Below are positions 54,550-62,485 of a stretch of DNA of 64,000 nt, piece after piece. Position 1 is the first letter of the stretch; each line of letters begins with the position of its first letter. Below the pieces are notes generated by a model. The model saw only the letters and a program-made list of their open reading frames with translations. It made no database searches and was not told the origin of the DNA. The DNA is from an uncultured Flavobacterium sp. GTDB lineage: Bacteria; Bacteroidota; Bacteroidia; Flavobacteriales; Flavobacteriaceae. The position numbers and the translations under genes are program-made. Where the stretch lies: contig NZ_OX638201.1 of assembly GCF_951805225.1 (NCBI RefSeq), positions 5,146,001 to 5,210,000 on the forward strand, in the 5' to 3' direction.

Positions 54550-56085
54550 TTATAACTTATTTTTCTTTTTTCTTGGATTAAATAATATAAAACTCAAAAG
54601 AGCTAATATCCAAGCGCCAATTCCTCCGTAAAGCAATATTATTTCAAAACCATGAGCAAGAGCTTTATGCAAGATTGAACTTGACGAATCTAATAGGCTT
54701 AATTCTGGAAAGTCTCTATTAAGTGATGAAAAGTTTCCTGCAGCTATTTTTTCTGAAATAGAATGTAATGTTTTTGAATCTATTGATTTGGAAAAAGCGG
54801 TATCTAAGTATGAAAAAATCCCTTCGACTAATAGATATCCCATCAAAGCAATATTGATAGATAAAGTAATTAATCTCGCACTCATGTCTATTCCGGAAGC
54901 CATTCCTGAACGATTGGAAGAAACTGATCCTGTGGTTGTATTGGTTACTGGTGTATTGGTTAATCCTAATCCAATTCCTGCGAGTAAAGAGCCCGGAAGC
55001 ATTGTTAACCAACTGGCATGTTCTGCAATACTGCCATATCTCATAACAATAAAACCTAATCCGATTACAAACAAACCTAACGGAATTACAATTCCTGAGC
55101 GATATTTAACGGTGAGATATTCGGCAAAAGGTGGAATTATTAAAGTTGGAAGTGTGTAAGCGAGCAAAGACAAACCAACAGTTACCACATCGTATCCTAA
55201 ATAACTTTGAAAATAAATGGGTAAATAAATTATAAAAGGCCAAAAGCTAAAATTCATACCAATTGACCCAAGAATTGCCCCAGAAAAATTCCGAATTTTG
55301 AATACCGAAAAGTCAAACATTGGATAAGGATTTGTTTTTTCGACGCGTAAAAATATTATAAAACTTATAATTGTTGCGATTATAATACCCAAAGCAATGG
55401 GACTGCTAAAACCAAGATCCGGACCTTGTGTAATGTAATAAGTTAGTCCGAATACGGATAAAGACAAGGTAATCATACCCCAAATATCTATTTTTTTAGC
55501 ATCAGAATCTTTAGATTCGTCTACGTAAAAGTGAACGAGAATAATAGCCAAAAAGGCGAGAGGAACATGAATTAAAAATACCCATTTCCAAGATAAAATC
55601 GCTATGATTGATCCGCCTATTATTGGACCAAAACCTAATCCAATACCAAGAATAATTCCCCAAATACCAAATGCTTTGCTACGTTCTTTTCCTTTCTGAA
55701 ATTGATGTGATAAAGTGGCTATTTGGCAAATTAACATTGCTCCGCCACTTATTCCCTGAAAGAAACGACTGATTATCAATAAAACTATATTTTCGGCTAA
55801 ACCACAAACTAATGAAGAAATGCCAAATAAAGTTAAGGTGATTATAAGAATACGTTTTCTGCCATATCGATCTGCAAGTGTTCCGGCAGCCATCAAAACT
55901 GTAGTGCAACCTATCGTATAGATGTTCATAATCCATTGCATGTCTTTGAGATTGGCATTTAGTAATTTTTCGAGTGTTGGAAGTATAACCGGTACACTTG
56001 AAATTTCGAGAGAGAACATTAATGTAGCCAGACAAATTGCAATTAAGACAATTGTGTTTTTGTACGAGTAAAAATTTTGCTTCAT
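54550..56085 (-). CDS. DHA2-type MFS drug exporter
   Basis: 511-aa inner-membrane transporter with about 14 hydrophobic segments. Motif A is LADRYGRKRILII, and the motif-C-like IWGIILGIGLGFGPIIGGSIIAILSWKWVFLIHVPLA is typical of the drug:H+ antiporter-2 group (QacA/EmrB-like). Substrate unknown. It is transcribed away from an AraC regulator with a 59-base shared promoter region, suggesting that the regulator controls it. Confidence 0.9.
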   Translation of the reverse strand: MKQNFYSYKNTIVLIAICLATLMFSLEISSVPVILPTLEKLLNANLKDMQWIMNIYTIGCTTVLMAAGTLADRYGRKRILIITLTLFGISSLVCGLAENIVLLIISRFFQGISGGAMLICQIATLSHQFQKGKERSKAFGIWGIILGIGLGFGPIIGGSIIAILSWKWVFLIHVPLAFLAIILVHFYVDESKDSDAKKIDIWGMITLSLSVFGLTYYITQGPDLGFSSPIALGIIIATIISFIIFLRVEKTNPYPMFDFSVFKIRNFSGAILGSIGMNFSFWPFIIYLPIYFQSYLGYDVVTVGLSLLAYTLPTLIIPPFAEYLTVKYRSGIVIPLGLFVIGLGFIVMRYGSIAEHASWLTMLPGSLLAGIGLGLTNTPVTNTTTGSVSSNRSGMASGIDMSARLITLSINIALMGYLLVEGIFSYLDTAFSKSIDSKTLHSISEKIAAGNFSSLNRDFPELSLLDSSSSILHKALAHGFEIILLYGGIGAWILALLSFILFNPRKKKNKL

Positions 56086-56144
56086 TTTTTAAATTATTTT
56101 TAGCAAAAATAAACTGAATTACATCTATTTATCGGTACAATTAA

Positions 56145-57008
56145 ATGATAAAGAAGTACTTTTACAAGATGAGAAAAGAGAACATGCATCAATCCGTTGA
56201 AGTGATTTATAAAAAAGTCGAAGATTGTTCGATGGTAAATTCACAGCTTAGTTTTTTTCAAATGGTTTATGTTATTTCAGGCACAGGGTTTTTACGTATA
56301 AATGGAAATTCGATATTGTATCAAACAGGAAATCTAATGTTGCTTACGCCAAATGATTATCACACATTTGATATTTCGACGCCAACAGAGTTCTTATTGG
56401 TTAAGCTTAATACGGAATATGTAAAGGAATATCGCTCAAAAAGTATCGATCATATTGAATGTCTGCTGCATTATGCCTCGCATTTATCAGGTTGTATTTT
56501 GAAACGAAAAGCAGACGAATTTCTGGTGAGATCAATCGCCGAATCATTAATATATGCGATTGATAATAAGGATATTTATGATGAAGATTTAATTAGTCAT
56601 TATGTAAATGCGCTAATAGTAATTGCTGCGCGAAATATTGCAGTAATAAAACCATCAGGCGTTAAGGTAAGTGCTGATAAGAGAATTCTGGAAATTATCA
56701 ATTATATACAAGGGAATATTTTATTTCCTCAAAAATTAAAAGCTTCGGCTATTGCAGAGAAATTTGATATATCAGAGACTTATATCGGGAGTTATTTTAA
56801 GAATCATTGTGGAGAAACGATTCAGTCTTTTGTTTCCAATTATAAAATACGACTGATAGAACATCGCTTAAGTTTTAGTGATATGAGAATTAATGAAATT
56901 GTAGCCGAATTTGGTTTTTCGGACGAAAGTCACCTTAATAAATTTTTCAAGAAACATAGAAATATTAGCTTGACCGGATATAGAAAAGCTAAGGTTTTAC
57001 CGAATTGA
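56145..57008 (+). CDS. AraC-family transcriptional regulator
   Basis: 287-aa regulator. An N-terminal cupin-like effector domain (about 15-130; VIYKKVEDCSMVNSQLSFFQM and LMLLTPNDYHTFDIS) and two C-terminal helix-turn-helix motifs: LKASAIAEKFDISETYIGSYFK and RINEIVAEFGFSDESHLNKFFKKH. Later starts at MRKENMHQ or MHQS are possible since the first residues are not conserved-looking. Divergent from the MFS exporter gene, its probable target. Confidence 0.9.
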   Translation: MIKKYFYKMRKENMHQSVEVIYKKVEDCSMVNSQLSFFQMVYVISGTGFLRINGNSILYQTGNLMLLTPNDYHTFDISTPTEFLLVKLNTEYVKEYRSKSIDHIECLLHYASHLSGCILKRKADEFLVRSIAESLIYAIDNKDIYDEDLISHYVNALIVIAARNIAVIKPSGVKVSADKRILEIINYIQGNILFPQKLKASAIAEKFDISETYIGSYFKNHCGETIQSFVSNYKIRLIEHRLSFSDMRINEIVAEFGFSDESHLNKFFKKHRNISLTGYRKAKVLPN

Positions 57009-57028
57009 TTTTTTACAGATTAATTATA

Positions 57029-57065
57029 AAAAAAGCCGAAGATTTCTCTTCGGCTTCTGTTTTTG
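57029..57065. terminator. Bidirectional terminator between AraC and rpe
   Basis: AAAAAAGCCGAAGA-TTTC-TCTTCGGCTTCTGTTTTT with A/T tails on both sides, 20 bases past the AraC stop and 16 from the rpe stop. Confidence 0.9.
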
Positions 57066-57080
57066 TACGTTTTTTGAAAC

Positions 57081-57743
57081 TTAAAAATTAGTCAAATTTT
57101 TTAGATCGACTATTGTTTGAGTTGGGTTTTCGGCTTTAAATACAAAACTTCCGGCAACTAAAACATCAGCTCCGGCTTCTACTAATTGTTTTGCATTTTT
57201 GCTTGTTACACCGCCGTCAATTTCAATTAATGTTGAAGCATTTTTGCGTGTAATTAAAGCTTTTAACTTTTGAATTTTAGCATAAGTATTTTCGATGAAA
57301 GATTGTCCTCCAAAACCTGGATTCACGCTCATAATGCAAACTAAGTCAATATCGTTAATTACATCTTCTAATAAATCAATATTAGTGTGTGGATTTATCG
57401 CAACTCCAGCTTTCATTCCTTCGGCTTTAATTGCCTGAAGTGTTCTGTGAAGATGTGTACAAGCTTCATAATGCACTGTTAATCCGTTAGCGCCTAAATC
57501 AGCGAAAGTTTTAATGTATCTGTCCGGATCAATAATCATTAAATGTACATCAATATATTTTTTTGCATGTTTAGAAATTGCTTCTAAAACTGGCATTCCA
57601 AAAGAAATATTCGGAACAAAAACTCCGTCCATAATATCGATATGAAACCAATCAGCCTGACTGTTGTTGATCATTTCGATATCACGTTGTAAATTGGCAA
57701 AATCAGCCGCAAGAACAGAAGGAGCAATAAGTGTATTTTTCAT
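57081..57743 (-). CDS. rpe: Ribulose-phosphate 3-epimerase
   Basis: 220-aa TIM-barrel enzyme of the pentose phosphate pathway that interconverts ribulose 5-phosphate and xylulose 5-phosphate. IAPSVLAADFANL, WFHIDIMDGVFVPNISFG (metal His and Asp), the VHLMI strand with its His, VCIMSVNPGFGGQSFI and EIDGGVTSKNAKQLVEAGADVLVAGSFVF are all present. Normal length. Confidence 0.97.
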   Translation of the reverse strand: MKNTLIAPSVLAADFANLQRDIEMINNSQADWFHIDIMDGVFVPNISFGMPVLEAISKHAKKYIDVHLMIIDPDRYIKTFADLGANGLTVHYEACTHLHRTLQAIKAEGMKAGVAINPHTNIDLLEDVINDIDLVCIMSVNPGFGGQSFIENTYAKIQKLKALITRKNASTLIEIDGGVTSKNAKQLVEAGADVLVAGSFVFKAENPTQTIVDLKNLTNF

Positions 57744-58216
57744 TGTGTAGTTGTGTGTGTTGTTTTTTTACAAAGATAAATTTTTTATGCTGTATAGTGA
57801 AATTTAACCGCAAAGCTCGTAAGGTATTTTAAGTGAAAGCTTCTATGTAATGAGATTTTACCGCAAAGTCCGCAAAGATTTTACGCAAAGCTGGCAAAGT
57901 TTTTATGCTGAATTTTTGATGAGTTTATGAAGTTCACAAAGCTTTGTGTAAAGTTTGATTAACATATAGCTTTGCGAACTTTGTGTTTTTACAAGATTCT
58001 AAAAGGTAAAAAAACCTTTGCGAACTTTGCGGTAAAAAAATAAAAATAAAAAACTCCGGTAATCAGCCGGAGTTTCAATCATCAATCAAAAAACGAACAG
58101 TCAATCAAACTGTTGTTTGCTTTAAAGTCCAATATAAGCACTTTCGCAATAAATTCCAAATTCCAATAAAATAATTGAAATTTGGAATTTAAAATATTGG
58201 ATTTATATTTTTAATA
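57744..58216. repeat. Intergenic GCAAAG repeat region (473 bases)
   Basis: Between rpe and rpoD. Repeats of the GCAAAG family fill about 57806-58034 (ACCGCAAAGTCCGCAAAG, ACGCAAAGCTGGCAAAG, then TAGCTTTGCGAACTTTGTG and CCTTTGCGAACTTTGCGGT in the other orientation). The rpoD terminator is at 58049, and a loose AATTCCAAATTCCA / TTGGAATTT inverted repeat at about 58149-58185. No gene. Confidence 0.8.
58049..58075 (-). terminator. Terminator downstream of rpoD
   Basis: On the minus strand AAACTCCGGCTGATTACCGGAGTTTTT forms a stem with a T-rich tail. It is 141 bases beyond the rpoD stop. Confidence 0.8.
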
Positions 58217-59080
58217 TTAACCTAAATAGGTTTTAAGAATTTTACTTCTAGAAGTGTGTTTTAATCTACGGATTGCTTTTTCTTTAATCTGACGAACACG
58301 CTCACGAGTTAGGTCGAAAGTTTCTCCAATTTCTTCTAAAGTCATTGGGTGTTGATCGCCAAGACCAAAATATAAACGAACAACATCTGCCTCTCTAGGA
58401 GTTAATGTTTCTAAAGAACGTTCGATTTCAGTACGCAATGATTCGTGAATTAACTCTCTGTCCGGGTTTGGAGATTCTCCAGAACGTAAAACGTCATAAA
58501 GGTTAGAATCTTCACCTTCAACAAGTGGAGCATCCATAGATAAGTGACGACCAGAGTTTTTCATAGACTCTTTTACGTCATTTACAGTCATATCAAGTTC
58601 TTTTGCAATTTCTTCAGCAGAAGGTGGACGCTCGTTAGATTGCTCTAATAAAGCGTACATTTTGTTGATTTTATTGATAGAACCAATTTTGTTTAATGGT
58701 AAACGAACAATACGAGATTGTTCTGCCAAAGCCTGAAGAATCGATTGACGAATCCACCATACGGCATAAGAGATGAATTTGAAACCACGAGTTTCATCAA
58801 AACGTTGAGCCGCTTTAATTAAACCTAAGTTTCCTTCATTAATTAAATCTGGAAGAGTTAATCCTTGATTTTGATATTGTTTAGCAACCGATACAACGAA
58901 ACGTAGGTTGGCTTTTGTTAATTTTTCTAAAGCTCTTTGATCACCAGCCTTTATTCTTTGTGCTAATTCTACCTCTTCATCAGCGGTAATTAGGTCAACT
59001 TTTCCAATTTCTTGTAGGTATTTGTCTAACGATGCAGTTTCACGATTGGTTACCTGCTTGGTGATTTTAAGTTGTCTCAT
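58217..59080 (-). CDS. rpoD: Primary sigma factor RpoD/SigA
   Basis: 287-aa sigma-70 factor of the short Bacteroidota kind, without region 1.1. Region 1.2 (TASLDKYLQEIGKVDLITADEEVELA), region 2 (DLINEGNLGLIKAAQRFDETRGFKFISYAVWWIRQSI, the core-binding and -10 recognition helices), region 3 (EIAKELDMTVNDVKESM) and region 4 helix-turn-helix (MTLEEIGETFDLTRERVRQIKEKAIRRL) are complete. It directs housekeeping transcription at TTTG/TAnnTTTG promoters, which fits the predicted susC promoter. Confidence 0.97.
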   Translation of the reverse strand: MRQLKITKQVTNRETASLDKYLQEIGKVDLITADEEVELAQRIKAGDQRALEKLTKANLRFVVSVAKQYQNQGLTLPDLINEGNLGLIKAAQRFDETRGFKFISYAVWWIRQSILQALAEQSRIVRLPLNKIGSINKINKMYALLEQSNERPPSAEEIAKELDMTVNDVKESMKNSGRHLSMDAPLVEGEDSNLYDVLRSGESPNPDRELIHESLRTEIERSLETLTPREADVVRLYFGLGDQHPMTLEEIGETFDLTRERVRQIKEKAIRRLKHTSRSKILKTYLG

Positions 59081-59236
59081 GTTTTTTGTCTCCTCAATTT
59101 TTAAGTGTACAAATAGTTATACGTAAGAGGATACAAAAAAGTTACAACTATGTGTAAAATATTTTTTAAAATGAAAAACACTCCGTCTTAAAAGTTTAAT
59201 TAGGAGTGTTTTATCGAAGTGGAGCAAACTTATTTT

Positions 59237-59488
59237 TTATTCTGAAAAGTCATCAGATGTATCTAAAATTTCGTCAAATATCTTTTTAAGTGATCTTATA
59301 TAGATAGGAAATGAGATTACTAATAATATATATTCTCTTCTAAGAACCGTAATATCATCCAGAATTTCATATAAACAAGGAATTATTACGGCTAATGAAG
59401 CAATAACTCCAACCCATGGATTATTAATTATTTTTTTCATGATTGATAAAGGCCTCATATCAGGTTGGTTAATTAATGCAATTCTCAT
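59237..59488 (-). CDS. Small membrane protein, unknown
   Basis: 83 aa with a hydrophobic segment (WVGVIASLAVIIPCLYEIL) and a second weaker one (EYILLVISFPIYI), and an acidic C-terminus (DEILDTSDDFSE). A later start at MKKIINNPW is possible. It stands alone between rpoD and the LytTR regulator. No family recognised. Confidence 0.6.
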   Translation of the reverse strand: MRIALINQPDMRPLSIMKKIINNPWVGVIASLAVIIPCLYEILDDITVLRREYILLVISFPIYIRSLKKIFDEILDTSDDFSE

Positions 59489-59623
59489 TGTTAGTAGGTT
59501 TTTTGTTGTTTACGAATGTAAAAGTAATTTTGATTTTGCCTTTATAGCTGAGAAATGTCATGAAAGCTAATTTTCTTGTCATAAAAGCATTCAGGAAGAT
59601 TGTAAATCAATAAATTGGCCACT

Positions 59624-59669
59624 AAAAACGACAAATCCCCTTTGTTTCAAAGAGGATTTGTCGTTTTTT
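59624..59669. terminator. Terminator after the LytTR regulator
   Basis: AAAAACGACAAATCCCCTTT-GTTTC-AAAGAGGATTTGTCGTTTTTT (one mismatch), with A and T tails. It is 22 bases past the regulator stop on the minus strand. Confidence 0.9.
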
Positions 59670-59690
59670 ATATTTTAAGTAAAGAGCTTT

Positions 59691-60437
59691 TTAGGATAAA
59701 ATATTCATCTTTTTTATAAAGTCTTTATAAGTATCGCTTAGGTTTATTTTGTGGTTTCCTTTTAGGATAACAAGATTGTCAGCGAGAATAATTTCTTCGA
59801 TTTTGTCTGTATTGACAATAGTGTTTCGGTGCGTTTTTATGAATTTATTCTTGTCTAATAAATTACTGATTTTGGTAAGCGAGATCTGAATGACAAATTT
59901 TTCTTTTTCGGTAATAATATTGCAATATCGTTCTTCGACTTCGATATATAGAATGTCACTTATGGCAACTTTTTTTAGTGAGTTTTTCTTCTTTATAAAT
60001 AAATAATCATTGCTGATCACCGTGTCTTGTTCTTCGCTTAAAAACACATTTGTTTGTTCGTAGAACTTTTCTACAGCCATTTCTATCGCATACAGAATTT
60101 CTAACTCATTAAAAGGTTTCATCAGGAAGCTGAAAGGTTTTGTGAGTTTTGCACGTTCAAAAATCTGGCGATCATGCGAACTGGTCAAAAAGACAAAAGG
60201 TTTTGAAGCATTCGGAATAATATTTATAGATTCAGCAAACGTAATTCCGTCTGGTTTTCCGTCAAGAAACACATCGATGATGATGATATCAACGGTGTTT
60301 TCGTAAAAAAGCTTTATAGCATCAGTAAAACTTGTGGCAACTCCGGCAATGGTATAATTGTTTTCAAGCAATACTTTGGTAAGCGCATCGCTTTGTTCTG
60401 GAGTATCTTCTATTATTAAAACATTGATATTATCCAT
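59691..60437 (-). CDS. LytTR-type response regulator
   Basis: 248-aa two-component regulator. The receiver domain (about 4-120) has the acidic pair in LIIEDTPEQ, phospho-acceptor Asp55 in IIIIDVFLDG, the Thr/Ser in FLTSSHD and Lys in FLMKPF. After a linker comes a LytTR DNA-binding domain (about 145-245; LFIKKKNSLKKVAISDILYIEVEERYCNIIT ... KTHRNTIVNTDKIEEI). No histidine kinase gene is adjacent. It is the gene immediately downstream of the 17-copy peptide array on the same strand, but a terminator lies between them. Confidence 0.93.
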   Translation of the reverse strand: MDNINVLIIEDTPEQSDALTKVLLENNYTIAGVATSFTDAIKLFYENTVDIIIIDVFLDGKPDGITFAESINIIPNASKPFVFLTSSHDRQIFERAKLTKPFSFLMKPFNELEILYAIEMAVEKFYEQTNVFLSEEQDTVISNDYLFIKKKNSLKKVAISDILYIEVEERYCNIITEKEKFVIQISLTKISNLLDKNKFIKTHRNTIVNTDKIEEIILADNLVILKGNHKINLSDTYKDFIKKMNILS

Positions 60438-60702
60438 TATTTATTGTTTTTGGGAAAGCAAGTATTGTTAATAAGGTTTTTGGTGGAGTAAAGTAAAGAA
60501 TTATTATAGAAAAAAGGATTATTTAAAGTGTATTTTTTGAAGAGCTTTATTAAAACAAAAGATGTTATTGTGATTTATAGAATACAATAAAACAGAAACC
60601 CAATCTTTTTTAATTAAAAAAGATTGGGTTTTTATTTTAAAACAATGCCTATGAATAAAAAGAATCTAAAATTTTAAATTTAATAGACTAATTGCATTTG
60701 AA
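60438..60702. other. Spacer between LytTR regulator and the peptide array
   Basis: AT-rich, 265 bases. It holds the hairpin at 60596-60634 and, in its left part, presumably the regulator promoter. I see no further peptide copy in it. Confidence 0.6.
60596..60634. terminator. Terminator at the end of the peptide array
   Basis: AAACCCAATCTTTTTT-AAT-TAAAAAAGATTGGGTTTTTA. It lies 69 bases past the last array gene, with T-rich sequence on both sides. Confidence 0.85.
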
Positions 60703-60846
60703 TTAAACTGCTGCACTTGTCTTTGTGCCTCTAGATGTTTTTGGATCATCTCCTCCTGAAATAGTTTGTAATTGTTTTCTAGAAAGAGAAGTGAAGTTTT
60801 TTAAGTTCGATGTTTTCTCTGTGTTTGTGGTTGGTTTATTTTTCAT
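60703..60846 (-). CDS. Array copy 1: divergent GG-leader peptide, 47 aa
   Basis: Last gene in transcription order. Leader MKNKPTTNTEKTSNLKNF, then TSLSRKQLQTISGG, core DDPKTSRGTKTSAAV. It is the most divergent member: two aspartates are inserted after GG, PET becomes PKT, and ETI-V/I is QTIS. Too short for usual gene callers. Function as for the array. Confidence 0.8.
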   Translation of the reverse strand: MKNKPTTNTEKTSNLKNFTSLSRKQLQTISGGDDPKTSRGTKTSAAV

Positions 60847-60871
60847 AGACTTTTTGTTTTAGATAACAATC

Positions 60872-61006
60872 TTAATTGCCAACTTGTGTCGTAGTTCCTC
60901 TGGAAGTTTCCGGTCCGCCAATAATAGTTTCAAGCTGGCTTTTAGAAAGAGGTTTTAGGTTTTTTAATTTTACAATGCTTTTATTTTCTGTAGCTTTATT
61001 TTTCAT
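60872..61006 (-). CDS. Array copy 2: GG-leader peptide, 44 aa
   Basis: Leader MKNKATENKSIVKLKNLK, then PLSKSQLETIIGG, core PETSRGTTTQVGN. Leader type matches copies 10 and 12 (MKNK-x-I/T-E-x-K). It lies 25 bases upstream of copy 1 and is preceded by a decayed copy. Confidence 0.85.
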   Translation of the reverse strand: MKNKATENKSIVKLKNLKPLSKSQLETIIGGPETSRGTTTQVGN

Positions 61007-61044
61007 AGTAAATTAATTATAGTAAACGAGTGATAAAATATGTT

Positions 61045-61133
61045 TTATGGACGTGTAGGCTTGGTTTCAGTTCCTCTAGAAGTTTTTGGTCCACCAACAA
61101 TAGTTTAAAGTTGGCTTTTAGAAAAAGATTTAA
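61045..61133 (-). pseudogene. Decayed array copy (nonsense, N-terminus lost)
   Basis: Reads LKSFSKSQL-stop-TIVGGPKTSRGTETKPTRP: the Glu codon before TI is TAA and the leader start is missing. Its 5' end joins directly to the stop of copy 3, overlapping its last bases, as expected from a deletion between neighbouring copies. The tail KPTRP resembles copy 3's KPTKP. Confidence 0.8.
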
Positions 61134-61276
61134 GGCTTTGTAGGCTTTGTTTCAGTTCCTCTTGAAGTTTCTGGTCCGCCAATAATAGTTTCAAGCTGCC
61201 TTTTAGAAAGGGGTTTAAGTGTTTTTTGTCTTGTTGTTTTTTCTAAGCTTGTGGTTTTTACTTCCTTGTTTTTCAT
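61130..61276 (-). CDS. Array copy 3: GG-leader peptide, 48 aa
   Basis: Leader MKNKEVKTTSLEKTTRQK, then TLKPLSKRQLETIIGG, core PETSRGTETKPTKP. The leader is nearly the same as in copies 5 and 8. The region around its start is a near-exact duplicate of that around copy 5. Confidence 0.85.
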   Translation of the reverse strand: MKNKEVKTTSLEKTTRQKTLKPLSKRQLETIIGGPETSRGTETKPTKP

Positions 61277-61320
61277 AATTAGTTTATGATTTTTTGATTA
61301 ATAATAAAGTGGTAATAAAC

Positions 61321-61461
61321 TTAAGGAAGTTCAGTTCTAGTTCCTCTTGAAGTTTCTGGTCCACCGATAATAACTTCTAGTTCATTTTTAGGAATAGGTT
61401 TTAAGTTTTTAAACTTCGCAGTTTTCTTCGGGTCTGTTATTTTTATTTCTTGTTTTTTCAT
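61321..61461 (-). CDS. Array copy 4: GG-leader peptide, IPK-type, 46 aa
   Basis: Leader MKKQEIKITDPKKTAKFKNLK, then PIPKNELEVIIGG, core PETSRGTRTELP. Belongs to a sub-type with IPK-x-ELE in place of LSK-x-QLE, shared with copies 6 and 9. Confidence 0.85.
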   Translation of the reverse strand: MKKQEIKITDPKKTAKFKNLKPIPKNELEVIIGGPETSRGTRTELP

Positions 61462-61504
61462 ATTTTTTTTAAAATTAAATGATTGAATAAGGATTTAGTT
61501 TGTA

Positions 61505-61648
61505 TTATTCACCTACTCCAGTTCTAGTTCCTCTAGTTGTTTCCGGCCCGCCAACAATAGTTTCAAGTTGATTTTTTGAAAGAGGTTTAAGACTTTTTAT
61601 TTTTATCGTTTTTTCTAAGCTTGTGGTTTTTACTTCGTTGTTTTTCAT
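61505..61648 (-). CDS. Array copy 5: GG-leader peptide, 47 aa
   Basis: Leader MKNNEVKTTSLEKTIKIK, then SLKPLSKNQLETIVGG, core PETTRGTRTGVGE. The core has Thr for the Ser of PETSRGT. Leader differs from that of copy 8 at one residue (N for K). Confidence 0.85.
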   Translation of the reverse strand: MKNNEVKTTSLEKTIKIKSLKPLSKNQLETIVGGPETTRGTRTGVGE

Positions 61649-61692
61649 AATTAGTTTATAATTTTTTGATTAATAATAAAGTGGTAATAAAC

Positions 61693-61833
61693 TTAAGGAA
61701 TCTCCGTTCTAGTTCCTCTGGAAGTTTCTGGTCCACCAATAATAGCTTCTAGTTCATTTTTAGGAATAGGTTTAAGGTTTTTTAATCTTGTATTTTTTTC
61801 TGTATTAACGTTTTTGGTTGTGTTGTTTTTCAT
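61693..61833 (-). CDS. Array copy 6: GG-leader peptide, IPK-type, 46 aa
   Basis: Leader MKNNTTKNVNTEKNTRLK, then NLKPIPKNELEAIIGG, core PETSRGTRTEIP. Closest to copy 9; their starts and spacers are near-identical. Confidence 0.85.
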   Translation of the reverse strand: MKNNTTKNVNTEKNTRLKNLKPIPKNELEAIIGGPETSRGTRTEIP

Positions 61834-61872
61834 AATAGCTTATTTAAATTAATCTTTGGTTGTAAAATTTGA

Positions 61873-62016
61873 TTAGTGACCTACTCCAGTTTCAGTACCT
61901 CTTGAAGTTTCTGGTCCGCCAACAATAGTTTCGAGTTGATTTTTAGAAAGATTTTTAAGGTTTTTTAGTTTTGAAGCTTTTTCCAAGTTTGTAGTTTTTG
62001 CATTCTGGTTTTTAAT
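61873..62016 (-). CDS. Array copy 7: GG-leader peptide with ATT at the start position
   Basis: The frame IKNQNAKTTNLEKASKLK, then NLKNLSKNQLETIVGG, core PETSRGTETGVGH is intact for 47 codons. However, the codon aligned with the ATG of all other copies is ATT (62014-62016). Either initiation is on ATT, or from an internal TTG (residue 11), or the copy has been silenced by loss of its start. Confidence 0.55.
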   Translation of the reverse strand: MKNQNAKTTNLEKASKLKNLKNLSKNQLETIVGGPETSRGTETGVGH

Positions 62017-62135
62017 AATTATATAGTTTTAATTTTATAAACATATATTGGCTATTAACATCTCGATTTACAGGATGAGATTGAATAATTTATAATGGTT
62101 AATCGTGTTGTTATCTAGTGAATATTTTTGATGTT

Positions 62136-62279
62136 TTATGGAGTTACATCTACTTTTGTCCCCCTAGAAACTTCTGGACCGCCAATAATAGTTTCAAGTT
62201 GTTTTTTAGAAAGAGATTTAAGACTTTTTATTTTTATCGTTTTTTCTAAGCTTGTTGTTTTTACTTCCTTGTTTTTCAT
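62136..62279 (-). CDS. Array copy 8: GG-leader peptide, 47 aa
   Basis: Leader MKNKEVKTTSLEKTIKIK, then SLKSLSKKQLETIIGG, core PEVSRGTKVDVTP. Val replaces Thr in the core. A long spacer of 119 bases (62017-62135) follows before copy 7; I see a weak ATCTC/GAGAT hairpin in it and no further peptide copy. Confidence 0.85.
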   Translation of the reverse strand: MKNKEVKTTSLEKTIKIKSLKSLSKKQLETIIGGPEVSRGTKVDVTP

Positions 62280-62305
62280 AATTAGGCTATGATTTTTGAT
62301 TAATA

Positions 62306-62446
62306 TTAAGGAACATTAGTCTTAGTTCCTCTAGAGGTTTCTGGTCCGCCAATAATAGTTTCTAGTTCCTTTTTAGGAATGGGTTTAAGGTTTTTTAGTC
62401 TTGTATTTTTTTCTGTATTTAGATCTTTGGTTGTGTTGTTTTTCAT
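62306..62446 (-). CDS. Array copy 9: GG-leader peptide, IPK-type, 46 aa
   Basis: Leader MKNNTTKDLNTEKNTRLK, then NLKPIPKKELETIIGG, core PETSRGTKTNVP. Near-twin of copy 6 in leader and upstream spacer. Confidence 0.85.
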   Translation of the reverse strand: MKNNTTKDLNTEKNTRLKNLKPIPKKELETIIGGPETSRGTKTNVP

Positions 62447-62485
62447 AATAGTTTATTTAAATTAATCTTTGGTTGTAGAATTTGA

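Noticed and set aside
54788..55159. 123-codon plus-strand ORF
   Set aside because: A shadow of the MFS exporter gene, which has normal membrane-segment pattern and motifs.
55679..56035. 118-codon minus-strand ORF in another frame of the MFS gene
   Set aside because: Overlaps the N-terminal half of the transporter; composition is not protein-like.
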